Shown here piece by piece: positions 45,131-53,997 of a stretch of 64,000 nucleotides of DNA; within the stretch, counting starts at the first letter, position 1; each line of letters begins with the position of its first letter. A program made the position numbers and the translations under genes. Origin of the DNA: Sinomonas cyclohexanicum (GTDB lineage Bacteria; Actinomycetota; Actinomycetes; Actinomycetales; Micrococcaceae); assembly GCF_020886775.1 (NCBI RefSeq), contig NZ_AP024525.1, forward strand, positions 2,170,001-2,234,000, in the 5' to 3' direction. The notes under the pieces were generated by a model. It was given only the letters and a program-made list of their open reading frames with translations. It made no database searches and was not told the DNA's origin.

Positions 45131-46258
45131 TCAGAGGTTGCCGAGCCTGTCGCGCAGCTTGGCGAACACGCCGCCGGTGCCCACGAGCTTGCCCTCGCCC
45201 ACCTGCTCGCCGCGGAGCTTCGCGAGCTGGCGCAGGAGCTCCTCCTGCTCGGCGTCGAGCTTCGTGGGCGTCTCGACCTTGACGTGCACGAGGAGGTCCC
45301 CGCGGCCCATTCCCCGGAGCCGCGCGACACCGAGGGCGTGCAGCGTCACGACGTCGCCGGACTGGCTGCCGGGCCGCAGCGTGATCGGCTGCTCGCCATC
45401 GAACGTCTCGAGCGTCATCTCCGAGCCTAGGGCCGCTGCCGTCATCGGGACGCTCAGCGTGGCGTGGAGGTCGTCCCCCTCGCGGCTGAACATCGAGTGG
45501 GTCGCCACCCGGATCTCGACGTACAGGTCCCCCGAGGGGCCGCCGGCCGTGCCGGCCTCTCCCTGCCCGGCGAGCTGGATGCGGGTGCCGGTCGAGACGC
45601 CCGCGGGGATCTTGACCGTGAGCGAACGCCGGCTGCGCACCCGGCCCTCGCCACCGCACTCGTTGCATGGGCTGGGGATCTCGGTGCCGAAGCCGGAGCA
45701 CGTGGGGCAGGTGGCCATCGTCATGACCTGGCCGAGGATCGAGCGTACGGGGCGCTGGATGTGCCCGGAACCGCCGCAGACGCCGCAGCGCACGGGCTCT
45801 GTCCCCGGCTCGCAGCACGAGCCCTCGCAGCGCGAGCACGTCACTGCGGTGTCGACCTCGAGCTTCTTGTTGACGCCGAACACCGCGTCCTTGAGCTCGA
45901 TCCGTACGGCGATGAGCGCGTCCTGGCCGCGCCGCACGCGGGACGCCGGGCCTGACTGCGCCGCGGAGCCGCCGAAGAACGTCTCGAAGATGTCCTGGAA
46001 CGCGAAGCCCGCGCCGTTGTAGGCGCCGGAGTAGCCGTTGTCGGTGCCGTTCTCGTTTCCGGTCGTGTCGTAGACGCGCCGCTTCTGGGGATCAGAGAGG
46101 ACCTCGTAGGCGTGGGTCACGGCCTTGAACTGCTCCGACGCGTCCTCCCCCGGATTGATGTCGGGGTGGAGCTTGCGGGCCAGCTTCTTGTAGGCCTTCT
46201 TGATCTCCTCGGGAGTCGCGTCGCTCGGAACGCCGAGGGTTTCGTAATGGCTGCTCAC
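45131..46258 (-). CDS. dnaJ: Chaperone DnaJ
   Basis: A 375-residue Hsp40. The J domain has [13 protein letters not shown] (HPD). A glycine-rich linker follows, then four zinc motifs ([32 protein letters not shown]) and the substrate-binding C-terminal domains ([18 protein letters not shown]). Located 18 nt behind hrcA, it is probably controlled by the CIRCE operator upstream of hrcA. Confidence 0.95.
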   Translation of the reverse strand: MSSHYETLGVPSDATPEEIKKAYKKLARKLHPDINPGEDASEQFKAVTHAYEVLSDPQKRRVYDTTGNENGTDNGYSGAYNGAGFAFQDIFETFFGGSAAQSGPASRVRRGQDALIAVRIELKDAVFGVNKKLEVDTAVTCSRCEGSCCEPGTEPVRCGVCGGSGHIQRPVRSILGQVMTMATCPTCSGFGTEIPSPCNECGGEGRVRSRRSLTVKIPAGVSTGTRIQLAGQGEAGTAGGPSGDLYVEIRVATHSMFSREGDDLHATLSVPMTAAALGSEMTLETFDGEQPITLRPGSQSGDVVTLHALGVARLRGMGRGDLLVHVKVETPTKLDAEQEELLRQLAKLRGEQVGEGKLVGTGGVFAKLRDRLGNL

Positions 46259-46276
46259 GGTTCTCTTTCTGTTGCT

Positions 46277-47293
46277 TCAGCTGCCGGCGATGATCTTCGA
46301 CAGGTACCGGGCTACCGCCCGCACTGCCGCCATCGTCGCGGGATAGTCCATCCGGGTCGGGCCCAGCACGCCCACCTTCGCCCCATCGTCCTGCCCGTAC
46401 CCTGTGGCCACGACTGAGGTCTCGGCAAGGCCCACGTAGGGATTCTCGCGGCCGATCGTCACGGTCACCCCTCGGGGATCGCTGGCCATCTCGGACAGGA
46501 GCCTCAAGAGCACGACCTGCTCCTCGAGCGCCTCCAGGACGGGCGAGATGCTCTGGAGGAAGTCGCTGTTGGAGCGCGCGAGGTAGGCGGTCCCAGCCAT
46601 CACCATGCGGTCCTCGCGGCTCGACTCGGCAAGCAGGGCGAGGCCCTGGGCCAGCTCGGCTGCGATGGCCTGGTCCTGGGCCGGGAGGGTCGCGACGACC
46701 TCCGCCGCGCTCGCGGGCAGGCGCCCGACGGCGGTGCCGACGAGCCCCTCGAGGAACCGCTGGCGCAGGTAGGCGAGCCGGTCCCGGTCCACGTCCTCGC
46801 TCACGGTGTGCACGCGCTGCTCAACCGTACCGGTGTCCGCGATGAGGACCAGCAGGACCTGGCGCGGAGCCATGACGACGGCCTCGACGTGCCGCACCCG
46901 AGCGCGCCCGAGCTGGGGGTACTGGACGACCGCCACCTGGTTGGTCAGCTGGGACAGGAGCCGGACAGTGCGCTCAAGCACGTCGTCGAGGTCGTCGGCG
47001 CCGTCCAGGAGGTTCTGGATGGCCTGCTTCTCCGCGCCGGAGAGCGGGCGGACCGCCGCGAGATGATCGACGAACACGCGGTAGCCCTTGTCGGTGGGCA
47101 CGCGGCCGGCGCTCGTGTGCGGGGCAACGATGAGGCCCTCGTCCTCAAGCGCCGCCATGTCGTTGCGGATCGTGGCACTCGACACGCCCAGTCGGTGGCG
47201 TTCGACGAGCGCCTTCGAGCCGACGGGCTCGCGGAAGTGCACGTAGTCCTCCACAATCGCGCGCAGGACATCCAGCTTGCGCGGCTCGTTCAT
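46277..47293 (-). CDS. hrcA: Heat-inducible transcription repressor HrcA
   Basis: A 338-residue repressor of class I heat-shock genes. The N-terminal winged helix has RAIVEDYVHFREPVGSKALV and LGVSSATIRNDMAALEDEGL, followed by PHTSAGRVPTDKGYRVFVD, all diagnostic. The C-terminal domain ends ...VGVLGPTRMDYPATMAAVRA. The ATG at 47293 has GGAGG upstream (GTG at 47296 possible). A CIRCE element lies 34 nt upstream, so it represses itself and dnaJ. Confidence 0.95.
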   Translation of the reverse strand: MNEPRKLDVLRAIVEDYVHFREPVGSKALVERHRLGVSSATIRNDMAALEDEGLIVAPHTSAGRVPTDKGYRVFVDHLAAVRPLSGAEKQAIQNLLDGADDLDDVLERTVRLLSQLTNQVAVVQYPQLGRARVRHVEAVVMAPRQVLLVLIADTGTVEQRVHTVSEDVDRDRLAYLRQRFLEGLVGTAVGRLPASAAEVVATLPAQDQAIAAELAQGLALLAESSREDRMVMAGTAYLARSNSDFLQSISPVLEALEEQVVLLRLLSEMASDPRGVTVTIGRENPYVGLAETSVVATGYGQDDGAKVGVLGPTRMDYPATMAAVRAVARYLSKIIAGS

Positions 47294-47326
47294 CACACCT
47301 CCTGCGGGGCCTGCTCTGCTCTCTTG

Positions 47327-47353
47327 TTAGCACTCTCTCGGCGCAAGTGCTAA
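47327..47353. promoter_or_regulatory. CIRCE operator for HrcA
   Basis: TTAGCACTC-N9-AAGTGCTAA matches the CIRCE consensus in 17 of 18 arm positions. A -10-like CATAAT is read on the minus strand just upstream (about 47363-47358), so the operator covers the start of the hrcA-dnaJ transcript. Confidence 0.9.
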
Positions 47354-47421
47354 GTCTATTATGCCCTCGCGAGATGCACGACGGCGCGGCACCGCCCCCG
47401 CGCGCGGCGCCCCGCCGTAGG

Positions 47422-48282
47422 ATGCGGCGGGTGGACCGACTCTCCTATGACTCCTGGGGGCCCGCGGATCTGGCCGCCCCCGCCCGCACCGAGCTGCCTG
47501 TTGTGCCTGTCGAGATAGGCCTCGTCCTCGAGGACTCGGAGTCCGGCTGGGTGGGAGCCGTGACCCGAGTCGAGAAGTCGGGCGGCATGCACGTCATGAG
47601 CCTCGAGGACCGGCGTGGACGGTCACGCTCGTTCCAGCTGGGCTTCGGGTTCCTGATCGACGGCCGGCCGGTGCGCGTGGGCCCGCCGGCCGCGCGGAAG
47701 CAGGCCGCGGCGCCTGCGAGGACCGCATCCGGCTCAGTCCGGGTCGAGGGCCTCCGCGCGCAGGTGGCCAAGGCGAGCCGCATCTGGGTCGAGGGCAAGC
47801 ACGACGCCGAGCTCGTCGAGAAGGTTTGGGGAGACGACCTGCGGGTCGAGGGCATCGTCGTCGAGCCCCTGCACGGAGTCGACGACCTGGCCGCCGCGAT
47901 CGCCGACTTCGGCCCGGGCCCCGGGCGAAGGCTCGGCATCCTCGTAGACCATCTGGTCGAGGGATCGAAGGAGTCCCGGATCGTCGCCGAGGCAATGGCC
48001 ACCCCGGGCGCCGTCGGAAACGTCCTCGTGGTGGGGCACCCCTACGTCGACGTGTGGCAGGCCATCAAGCCGTCCACGCTCGGGATCCCCGCGTGGCCCA
48101 CCATCCCGCGCGGCACGGACTGGAAGACCGGGATCCTCGCCGCGTTCGGCTGGCCGCACTCGACCGCCGAGGACATCGGCCTCGGCTGGCAGAAGCTGCT
48201 CGGGGCCGTCCGCACGTACGCCGACCTGGAACCCTCTCTCCTGGCGCGAGTCGAGGAGGTCATCGACTTCCTGACGGCCTAG
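47422..48282 (+). CDS. DUF3097 family protein
   Basis: A 286-residue soluble protein. An N-terminal beta domain (IGLVLEDSESGWVGAVTRVEK, SFQLGFGFLIDGRPV) is followed by a larger domain with SRIWVEGKHDAELVEKVWGDDLR and LGILVDHLVEGSKESRI. The EGKHD...D spacing resembles a TOPRIM-like acidic site. The family is actinobacterial and of unknown function. ATG at 47422 or GTG at 47431; divergent from hrcA. Confidence 0.82.
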   Translation: MRRVDRLSYDSWGPADLAAPARTELPVVPVEIGLVLEDSESGWVGAVTRVEKSGGMHVMSLEDRRGRSRSFQLGFGFLIDGRPVRVGPPAARKQAAAPARTASGSVRVEGLRAQVAKASRIWVEGKHDAELVEKVWGDDLRVEGIVVEPLHGVDDLAAAIADFGPGPGRRLGILVDHLVEGSKESRIVAEAMATPGAVGNVLVVGHPYVDVWQAIKPSTLGIPAWPTIPRGTDWKTGILAAFGWPHSTAEDIGLGWQKLLGAVRTYADLEPSLLARVEEVIDFLTA

Positions 48283-48310
48283 GGGTCCTCTCTTGGATAT
48301 CCTTGGGGGC

Positions 48311-48706
48311 GTGACCGAGTTTCCGCAGAACAGACGCGACCGCGACTACCCCGGCGACGCCGCTTCCGCTCCCCTCACGGCGTCAGAGGACCGCCAGTGG
48401 GCCACCCTTGCGCACTTCGGCGGGATCCTGGGGTTCGTCCCCTCGCTCCTGATCTACCTCGTCTTCAAGGACCGGGGCCCCTTCACTGCTCAGGAGTCCA
48501 AGGAGGCGCTCAACTTCACGCTGCCCCCGACGCTCGCGGCGATCGTCCTGAACCTCTTGGGCTTCATCCCGTTCGTGGGCAGCGCGTTCTCGATCCTCGC
48601 AACCCTCATCTGGATCGCCCTGACGGTGTTCTCCGTGATCGCCGGGATCCAGGTCAACCGCGGCCAGCCGTACCGCTACCCGTACAGCCTGCGGCTCATT
48701 CACTAG
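48311..48706 (+). CDS. DUF4870 family membrane protein
   Basis: A 131-residue protein. Family features are DRQWATLAHFGGILGFVPSL, FTAQESKEALNFTL and three helices (second at about 75-95, third at about 100-118). DUF4870 (Tic20-like fold) proteins have no established role in this group. The GTG at 48311 is chosen; it starts shortly after the DUF3097 gene. Confidence 0.85.
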   Translation: MTEFPQNRRDRDYPGDAASAPLTASEDRQWATLAHFGGILGFVPSLLIYLVFKDRGPFTAQESKEALNFTLPPTLAAIVLNLLGFIPFVGSAFSILATLIWIALTVFSVIAGIQVNRGQPYRYPYSLRLIH

Positions 48707-48714
48707 CGCGTGCC

Positions 48715-49980
48715 CTAGGGCAGCAGGCGCCTCACCACCGCGTCGGCCAGCAGCCGGCCGCGCAGCGTGAGCACGAGCCGACCGCGGAGTGCGTCCGGTC
48801 CCTCGACGAGGCCGTCGGCGATGAGCCCGGCGACGGCGGCCTTGGCGTCCGCTGCGCCCTCTGACGAAGTCCCCTCGGCGACGACCTCGGAGACGGGCAG
48901 GCCCTCGGCGAGGCGGATCTTCAGGAGGACGCGCTCCACGTGGCGCGTGCCGCCGTCGAGCGTCTCCCGTCCCGCCGCGGGCGAGAGGCCCTGATCGAGC
49001 CTGCCGGCGTAGGCCACCGGATGCTTGACGTTCCACCAGCGCACTCCGCCGACGTGCGAGTGCGCGCCCGGGCCCACTCCCCACCAGTCTGAGCCGTTCC
49101 AGTACGCGAGGTTGTGCCGGCACTCGAAGCGCCGGTCGGAGGCCGCGCCCTTGGCCCAGTTGCTCACCTCGTACCAGTGGAAGCCCGCATCGCCGAGCAC
49201 CGCGTCGGCGAGCTCGTACTTCTCGGCGTGGTCGTCGTCGTCCACGTCCGGCACCTCGCCGCGGCGGATCTGGGCGGCGAGCCGCGTGCCGTCTTCGATG
49301 ATGAGCGCGTACGCGCTGATGTGGTCAGGCTCGCACGCAAGCGCAGCATCGAGGGACGTGCGCCAGTCGGCGAGGCTCTCCCCCGGCGTGCCGTAGATGA
49401 GGTCGAGGCTCACGTCCAGCCCCGCATCCCGCGCCCAGCGGACCGCCTCCGGGACCCGCGACGGCGTGTGGGTGCGGTCGAGGACCCTGAGCACGTGCGG
49501 CACCGCTGACTGCATCCCGAAGGACACTCGCGTGAACCCGGCGTCGGCGAGGGTCTGCAGCGAGGCCGGGGTGACGGAGTCGGGGTTCGCCTCGGTCGTG
49601 ACCTCGGCGCCGGGCTCGATCCCCCATTCCGAGACCGCGCCGGCCAGGATCATCGCGAGGTCGTCGGCGGCCAGGAGCGTCGGTGTGCCGCCGCCGAAGA
49701 AGACGGTGGACAGACGACGCCGCGGCACGCCTGAGGCGTCGAGCGCACGAGCCGCAAAGCGCACCTCGCTGGACGCCGTCGCAGCGTAGTTGGCCTGAGA
49801 CGCCCCGCCTCCGAGCTCGGTCGCCGTATACGTGTTGAAGTCGCAGTAGCCGCACCGGACAGCGCAGAACGGGATGTGGGCGTAGAGCGAGAACGGCGTG
49901 CGCTCGGCACCGACCGCCGCCTGAGCCGGGAGGACGCCGTCGGCCGGCGCCGGATCCCCGAGGGGAAGTGCGCTCGGCAT
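48715..49980 (-). CDS. hemW: Radical SAM protein HemW (coproporphyrinogen III oxidase-like)
   Basis: A 421-residue radical SAM protein. The cluster motif is IPFCAVRCGYCDF (CxxxCxxC). VFFGGGTPTLL, RVSFGMQSA and LDLIYGTPGES follow. HNLAYWNGSDWWGVGPGAHS marks the HemN_C/HemW type. HemW proteins are thought to carry haem rather than oxidise coproporphyrinogen. It starts 2 nt after lepA ends, so the two are coupled. Confidence 0.93.
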   Translation of the reverse strand: MPSALPLGDPAPADGVLPAQAAVGAERTPFSLYAHIPFCAVRCGYCDFNTYTATELGGGASQANYAATASSEVRFAARALDASGVPRRRLSTVFFGGGTPTLLAADDLAMILAGAVSEWGIEPGAEVTTEANPDSVTPASLQTLADAGFTRVSFGMQSAVPHVLRVLDRTHTPSRVPEAVRWARDAGLDVSLDLIYGTPGESLADWRTSLDAALACEPDHISAYALIIEDGTRLAAQIRRGEVPDVDDDDHAEKYELADAVLGDAGFHWYEVSNWAKGAASDRRFECRHNLAYWNGSDWWGVGPGAHSHVGGVRWWNVKHPVAYAGRLDQGLSPAAGRETLDGGTRHVERVLLKIRLAEGLPVSEVVAEGTSSEGAADAKAAVAGLIADGLVEGPDALRGRLVLTLRGRLLADAVVRRLLP

Positions 49981-49982
49981 GG

Positions 49983-51836
49983 CTACTTCTTCGCCTTGTC
50001 CTTCGACTCATCCGTGGTGAGCGCGGCGATGAAGGCCTCTTGGGGCACCTCGACGCGACCGACCATCTTCATGCGCTTCTTGCCCTCCTTCTGCTTCTCG
50101 AGGAGCTTGCGCTTGCGGGTGATATCGCCGCCATAGCACTTGGCGAGGACGTCCTTGCGGATGGCGCGGATGTTCTCGCGGGCGATGATTCGCGAACCGA
50201 TCGCGGCCTGGATGGGGACCTCGAACTGCTGGCGCGGGATGAGCTCGCGCAGCTTCGACGTCATCATGACGCCGTACGAGTAGGCCTTGTCCCTGTGCGT
50301 GATCGCGCTGAAGGCATCCACCTGCTCGCCCTGGAGGAGGATGTCGACCTTGACGAGGTCTGCGGCCTGCTCGCCGTCCGCCTTCCAGTCGAGGGACGCG
50401 TAGCCGCGGGTCTTGGACTTGAGCTGGTCAAAGAAGTCGAACACGATCTCTGCGAGCGGAATCCAGTAGCGAAGCTCGACGCGGTCCTCTGAAAGGTAGT
50501 CCATACCCTTCATCTGGCCGCGGCGGCCCTGGCAGAGCTCCATGATGGCGCCGACGAACTCGTTCGGGGCCAGGATGGTCGCAGAGACCATCGGCTCCCG
50601 GACCTCGAGGACCTTGCCGGTGGGGAACTCGCTCGGGTTCGTCACGGTCACGACCGACTTGTCCTCGAGGGTGACCTCGTAGATGACGTTGGGGGCGGTG
50701 GAGATGAGGTCGAGGTTGAACTCGCGCTCGAGGCGCTCCCGGACGATCTCAAGGTGGAGGAGCCCAAGGCAGCCCACTCGGAAGCCGAAGCCCAGCGCCG
50801 CCGACGTCTCGGGCTCGTAGATGAGGGCCGCGTCGTTGAGCTGGAGCTTGTCGAGCGCGTCGCGAAGGTCCGGGTAGTCCGAGCCGTCGAGGGGGTAGAG
50901 GCCTGAGAAGACCATGGGCTTGGGGTCCTCATACCCGCCGAGGGACTCGGATGCCGGCTTGGCGAGATTGGTGATGGTGTCGCCGACCTTGGACTGGCGG
51001 ACGTCCTTCACGCCCGTGATCAGGTAGCCCACCTCGCCCACGCCGAGCCCCTTGCTTGGGATTGGCTCGGGCGATATGACGCCGATCTCAAGGAGCTCAT
51101 GGCTGGCCTTCGTGGACATCATCTGGATGCGTTCACGCGGGTTGAGCGAACCGTCGACGACGCGGACGTACGTCACGACGCCACGGTACGTGTCGTAGAC
51201 AGAGTCGAAGATCATGGCGCGCGCAGGGGCCGCCGCGTCGCCCACCGGAGCAGGGATGTCCGCCACGATACGGTCGAGGAGGCCCTCGACGCCGACGCCG
51301 GTCTTGCCCGAGACCTTGAGCACCTCGGACGGGTCCCCACCGATGAGATTCGCCAGCTCCGCCGCGTACTTCTCCGGCTGCGCGGCGGGCAGGTCGATCT
51401 TGTTCAGCACGGGGATGATCGTGAGGTCGTTCTCCATCGCGAGGTACAGGTTCGCGAGGGTCTGTGCCTCGATGCCCTGTGCCGCGTCGACGAGGAGCAC
51501 GGCTCCCTCGCAGGCTGCGAGCGAGCGGGAGACCTCATAGGTGAAGTCGACGTGCCCGGGAGTGTCGATCATGTTCAGCGCGTACGCCGTGCCATCGACC
51601 TCCCAGGGCATGCGCACCGCTTGGGACTTGATGGTGATTCCGCGCTCGCGCTCGATGTCCATCCGGTCGAGATACTGGGCCTTCATGTCCCGCGGCTGCA
51701 CGACTCCGGTGAACTGGAGCATCCGGTCCGCGAGGGTCGACTTGCCGTGGTCGATGTGCGCGATGATGCAGAAGTTGCGGATGATCGACGGATCCGTCGC
51801 GGCAGGCACCGGGGCGGTGCGGGCCATGGGAGACAC
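49983..51836 (-). CDS. lepA: Elongation factor 4 (LepA), back-translocating GTPase
   Basis: A 617-residue ribosomal GTPase. G1 AHIDHGKST, the switch region [16 protein letters not shown]3 [12 protein letters not shown] and G4 NKIDLPAA are intact. The LepA-specific C-terminal domain includes [20 protein letters not shown]. The start could be GTG 51836 or ATG 51827. First gene of lepA-hemW and divergent from the MazF-like gene. Confidence 0.96.
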   Translation of the reverse strand: MSPMARTAPVPAATDPSIIRNFCIIAHIDHGKSTLADRMLQFTGVVQPRDMKAQYLDRMDIERERGITIKSQAVRMPWEVDGTAYALNMIDTPGHVDFTYEVSRSLAACEGAVLLVDAAQGIEAQTLANLYLAMENDLTIIPVLNKIDLPAAQPEKYAAELANLIGGDPSEVLKVSGKTGVGVEGLLDRIVADIPAPVGDAAAPARAMIFDSVYDTYRGVVTYVRVVDGSLNPRERIQMMSTKASHELLEIGVISPEPIPSKGLGVGEVGYLITGVKDVRQSKVGDTITNLAKPASESLGGYEDPKPMVFSGLYPLDGSDYPDLRDALDKLQLNDAALIYEPETSAALGFGFRVGCLGLLHLEIVRERLEREFNLDLISTAPNVIYEVTLEDKSVVTVTNPSEFPTGKVLEVREPMVSATILAPNEFVGAIMELCQGRRGQMKGMDYLSEDRVELRYWIPLAEIVFDFFDQLKSKTRGYASLDWKADGEQAADLVKVDILLQGEQVDAFSAITHRDKAYSYGVMMTSKLRELIPRQQFEVPIQAAIGSRIIARENIRAIRKDVLAKCYGGDITRKRKLLEKQKEGKKRMKMVGRVEVPQEAFIAALTTDESKDKAKK

Positions 51837-51893
51837 TGTGAACGGTCCTCACTGTCATTGCGGGCATGTTGGCTTTCTAGTCTCCCATAGGCT

Positions 51894-52379
51894 GTGCGTG
51901 TGCTGCGCCGCCTTCTCTCCCAATTCCTCTCCGGCGTCCGGTCCACTTCCGTCGCCACTTCACCACTGCCTCCGGTCGCCGAGCGCCCCTACCGCGGCGA
52001 CTTCGTCGGCACCGCCGTGATCGACTACCGGCCGGACCCGGACGGCACCCCCGATCCGGGAGAAATCGTCTGGACGTGGGTCCCGTTCGAGGAGGACCAC
52101 GGCCAGGGCAAGGACCGCCCGGTGCTCATCGTGGCGCAGCGCAGGACGGCGCTGCTGTGCCTCATGCTCACGAGCAAGGACCACGATGGCCGTGCGGGCG
52201 CGGACGATTACGTGGACATCGGTGCCGGGCCGTGGGATCCGCGGCGCAGGCCGAGCGAGGTCAGGATCGACCGGGTCCTGCAGATCGATCCTGAGGCCGT
52301 GCGCCGCGAGGGTGCGATCCTCGAGCGGCGGCGCTTCGAGCTTGTGGCCGAGGCGCTGCGCAGCCGCGGCTGGCGGTGA
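51894..52379 (+). CDS. PemK/MazF-fold protein without adjacent antitoxin
   Basis: A 161-residue protein with about 35 variable residues followed by an SH3-like barrel: GEIVWTWVPFEEDHGQGKDR and PVLIVAQRRTALLCLMLTSK correspond to the start of the MazF/PemK fold (PxxxGDIVW..G..RPVLVV). The rest, with VDIGAGPWDPRRRPSEVRID, differs from classic toxins. No antitoxin gene is next to it, and the same arrangement upstream of rpsT is common in this group, so a toxin role is doubtful. GTG start. Confidence 0.7.
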   Translation: MRVLRRLLSQFLSGVRSTSVATSPLPPVAERPYRGDFVGTAVIDYRPDPDGTPDPGEIVWTWVPFEEDHGQGKDRPVLIVAQRRTALLCLMLTSKDHDGRAGADDYVDIGAGPWDPRRRPSEVRIDRVLQIDPEAVRREGAILERRRFELVAEALRSRGWR

Positions 52380-52423
52380 AGCCACGCGGGAGGGTGGGAG
52401 CGACCGCCGTCGCCGACGTCTGC

Positions 52424-52559
52424 TACCATTGACAGCTGTGTGTCCGTGCAGGTCGGCGGGCACTGACGACCGGCTGCCATAGGCATCCCCACGCCGCTCA
52501 GTCGATGGCCGGTCCGAAGCCCTCTAGACCCTGTTGGCTTTAACAAGAGAGTTCCCTAC
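52424..52559 (+). promoter_or_regulatory. rpsT promoter and 5' leader
   Basis: A -10-like TACCAT (52424-52429) is followed by a leader of about 120 nt before the rpsT GTG. The same TACCAT is seen before the leuS leader. No convincing -35 box. The leader may fold, but no known ribosomal-protein leader motif was recognised. Confidence 0.4.
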
Positions 52560-52823
52560 GTGGCAAACATCAAGTCCCAGAAGAAGCGCATTCTCACCAA
52601 CGAGAAGGCTCGCCAGCGCAACATGGCGGTGAAGTCCGAGCTGAAGACGGCCATCCGCGCCGTCAACGCCGCCGTGGTCTCCGCCGACAAGGACGCCGCC
52701 GCTGCCGCTCTGGCCCACGCGAGCAAGAAGCTCGACAAGGCCGTGAGCAAGGGCGTCATCCACAAGAACCAGGCCGCGAACCGCAAGTCGGGCATCGCGA
52801 AGAAGGTCGGCAAGATCGCCTGA
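52560..52823 (+). CDS. rpsT: 30S ribosomal protein S20
   Basis: An 87-residue basic helical protein with the usual [20 protein letters not shown] start and a [19 protein letters not shown] end. It binds 16S rRNA. The start is GTG. A strong terminator follows directly. Confidence 0.97.
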   Translation: MANIKSQKKRILTNEKARQRNMAVKSELKTAIRAVNAAVVSADKDAAAAALAHASKKLDKAVSKGVIHKNQAANRKSGIAKKVGKIA

Positions 52824-52839
52824 CCCTCGGGTACCTTTC

Positions 52840-52886
52840 GGCCGGGGCCGGCATCCATCGCGGATGCCGGCCCCGGCCGTTTCCGT
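52840..52886 (+). terminator. rpsT terminator
   Basis: An 18-bp stem (52840-52857 with 52863-52880) with a 5-nt loop is followed by TTTCCG. It also stops holA transcription from the other side. Confidence 0.85.
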
Positions 52887-52913
52887 ATCCACGCGCCGGC
52901 GCGCGCCGGCTCC

Positions 52914-53966
52914 TCAGCGGGCGCGCGCCGCGGAGCTCACGATGCCGAGCGCCCGTTCCACCGCGTAGGCGGGATCGCGGGCCAGGCCCTTGACCTCTGC
53001 GTCCGCTTCGGCAACCGCGCGGATCGCCGTCGCAAGACTCTGCGGGGTCCAGCCACGGATGTCCCGCTGTGCCTGCTCGACGAGCCACGGCTGCATGCCC
53101 AACTCGCGGGCGATGCTCTGCGAGGACCCGCGGGCGCCGGCGACCTTGGCCAGCGTCCGGAGCTTCGAGGCGATGGCAGCCACCATGGGCACGGGGTCCA
53201 CGCCCGTCTCGAGTGCGTGCCTGAAGGCCGAGAGCGCTTTGGCGGTCTGACCGGCCAACGCCGCATCGGCGACCTTGAAGGCCGTCGCCTCGACACGCCC
53301 GCCGAAGTACTTCTCCACGAGGGCGGCGTCAACAGTGGAGGTCGCGTCGAGGGCCAGCTGCGAACACGCCGCGGCGAGCTCCGCGAGGCTGCTCCCGACC
53401 GCGGCGACCAGGGCGTCGATGCCCTCGCGGTCAATCCGCCGTCCCGAGCCACGGAACTCGGCCGCCACGAAGGCCGCCTTGTCGGTGTCCTTCTTCAGGG
53501 GTTGGCAGTCGATGACGGGAGCAGCCGAGGCCCTCACGGCGTCGAGGAGCTTCTTGCCCCGCGCCCCACCAGCGTGCCGGAGAACGAGGACGACGTCGTC
53601 CGCCGGGGACCCGAGGTAGGCGAGACCGTCGCGGAGGAACTCCTCCGTCATCGACTCGAGGCCGTTCACCTCGACCAGCTTGTGGTCCCCGAAGAGCGAA
53701 GGCGATGACGCCATGAGGAGCTCCCCGCCCGAGTAGCCGCCGGCGTCGATCTTCGTGATCTCGAGGTCCGGGCTCTGGGCGCGGGCCTTTGCCCTGATCG
53801 AGTCCACGGCACGGGCCGCGAGGTACTCCTCGGGCCCGAGGACCAAGACGATCGGCGCGGGCGCCGCGTCCCGCCAGTCGATGGTACCGGCACTCTTCCC
53901 TGCCGCCCGTGGGGCAGCTGCGCCGCGTTGGCTCGGGGCCCGGCCCGCCCGGGCTGCGGGGGTCAT
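52914..53966 (-). CDS. holA: DNA polymerase III subunit delta
   Basis: A 350-residue clamp-loader subunit. The N-terminal AAA-like domain has APIVLVLGPEEYLAARAVDSI; later segments LGSPADDVVLVLRHAGG, LAELAAACSQLAL and KYFGGRVEATAFKVADAAL fit the delta family. The N-terminus has a 30-residue Ala/Arg/Gly-rich extension. It is encoded downstream of comEC and divergent from nothing on the minus strand, the usual comEA-comEC-holA order. Confidence 0.9.
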   Translation of the reverse strand: MTPAARAGRAPSQRGAAAPRAAGKSAGTIDWRDAAPAPIVLVLGPEEYLAARAVDSIRAKARAQSPDLEITKIDAGGYSGGELLMASSPSLFGDHKLVEVNGLESMTEEFLRDGLAYLGSPADDVVLVLRHAGGARGKKLLDAVRASAAPVIDCQPLKKDTDKAAFVAAEFRGSGRRIDREGIDALVAAVGSSLAELAAACSQLALDATSTVDAALVEKYFGGRVEATAFKVADAALAGQTAKALSAFRHALETGVDPVPMVAAIASKLRTLAKVAGARGSSQSIARELGMQPWLVEQAQRDIRGWTPQSLATAIRAVAEADAEVKGLARDPAYAVERALGIVSSAARAR

Positions 53967-53997
53967 GGGCAGGCCTCGACGGTTGCCTGATCGGTCA

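Noticed and set aside
51894-52379. Type II toxin-antitoxin pair
   Set aside because: Only a MazF/PemK-like fold is present; neighbours are lepA and rpsT, and no small antitoxin frame was found.
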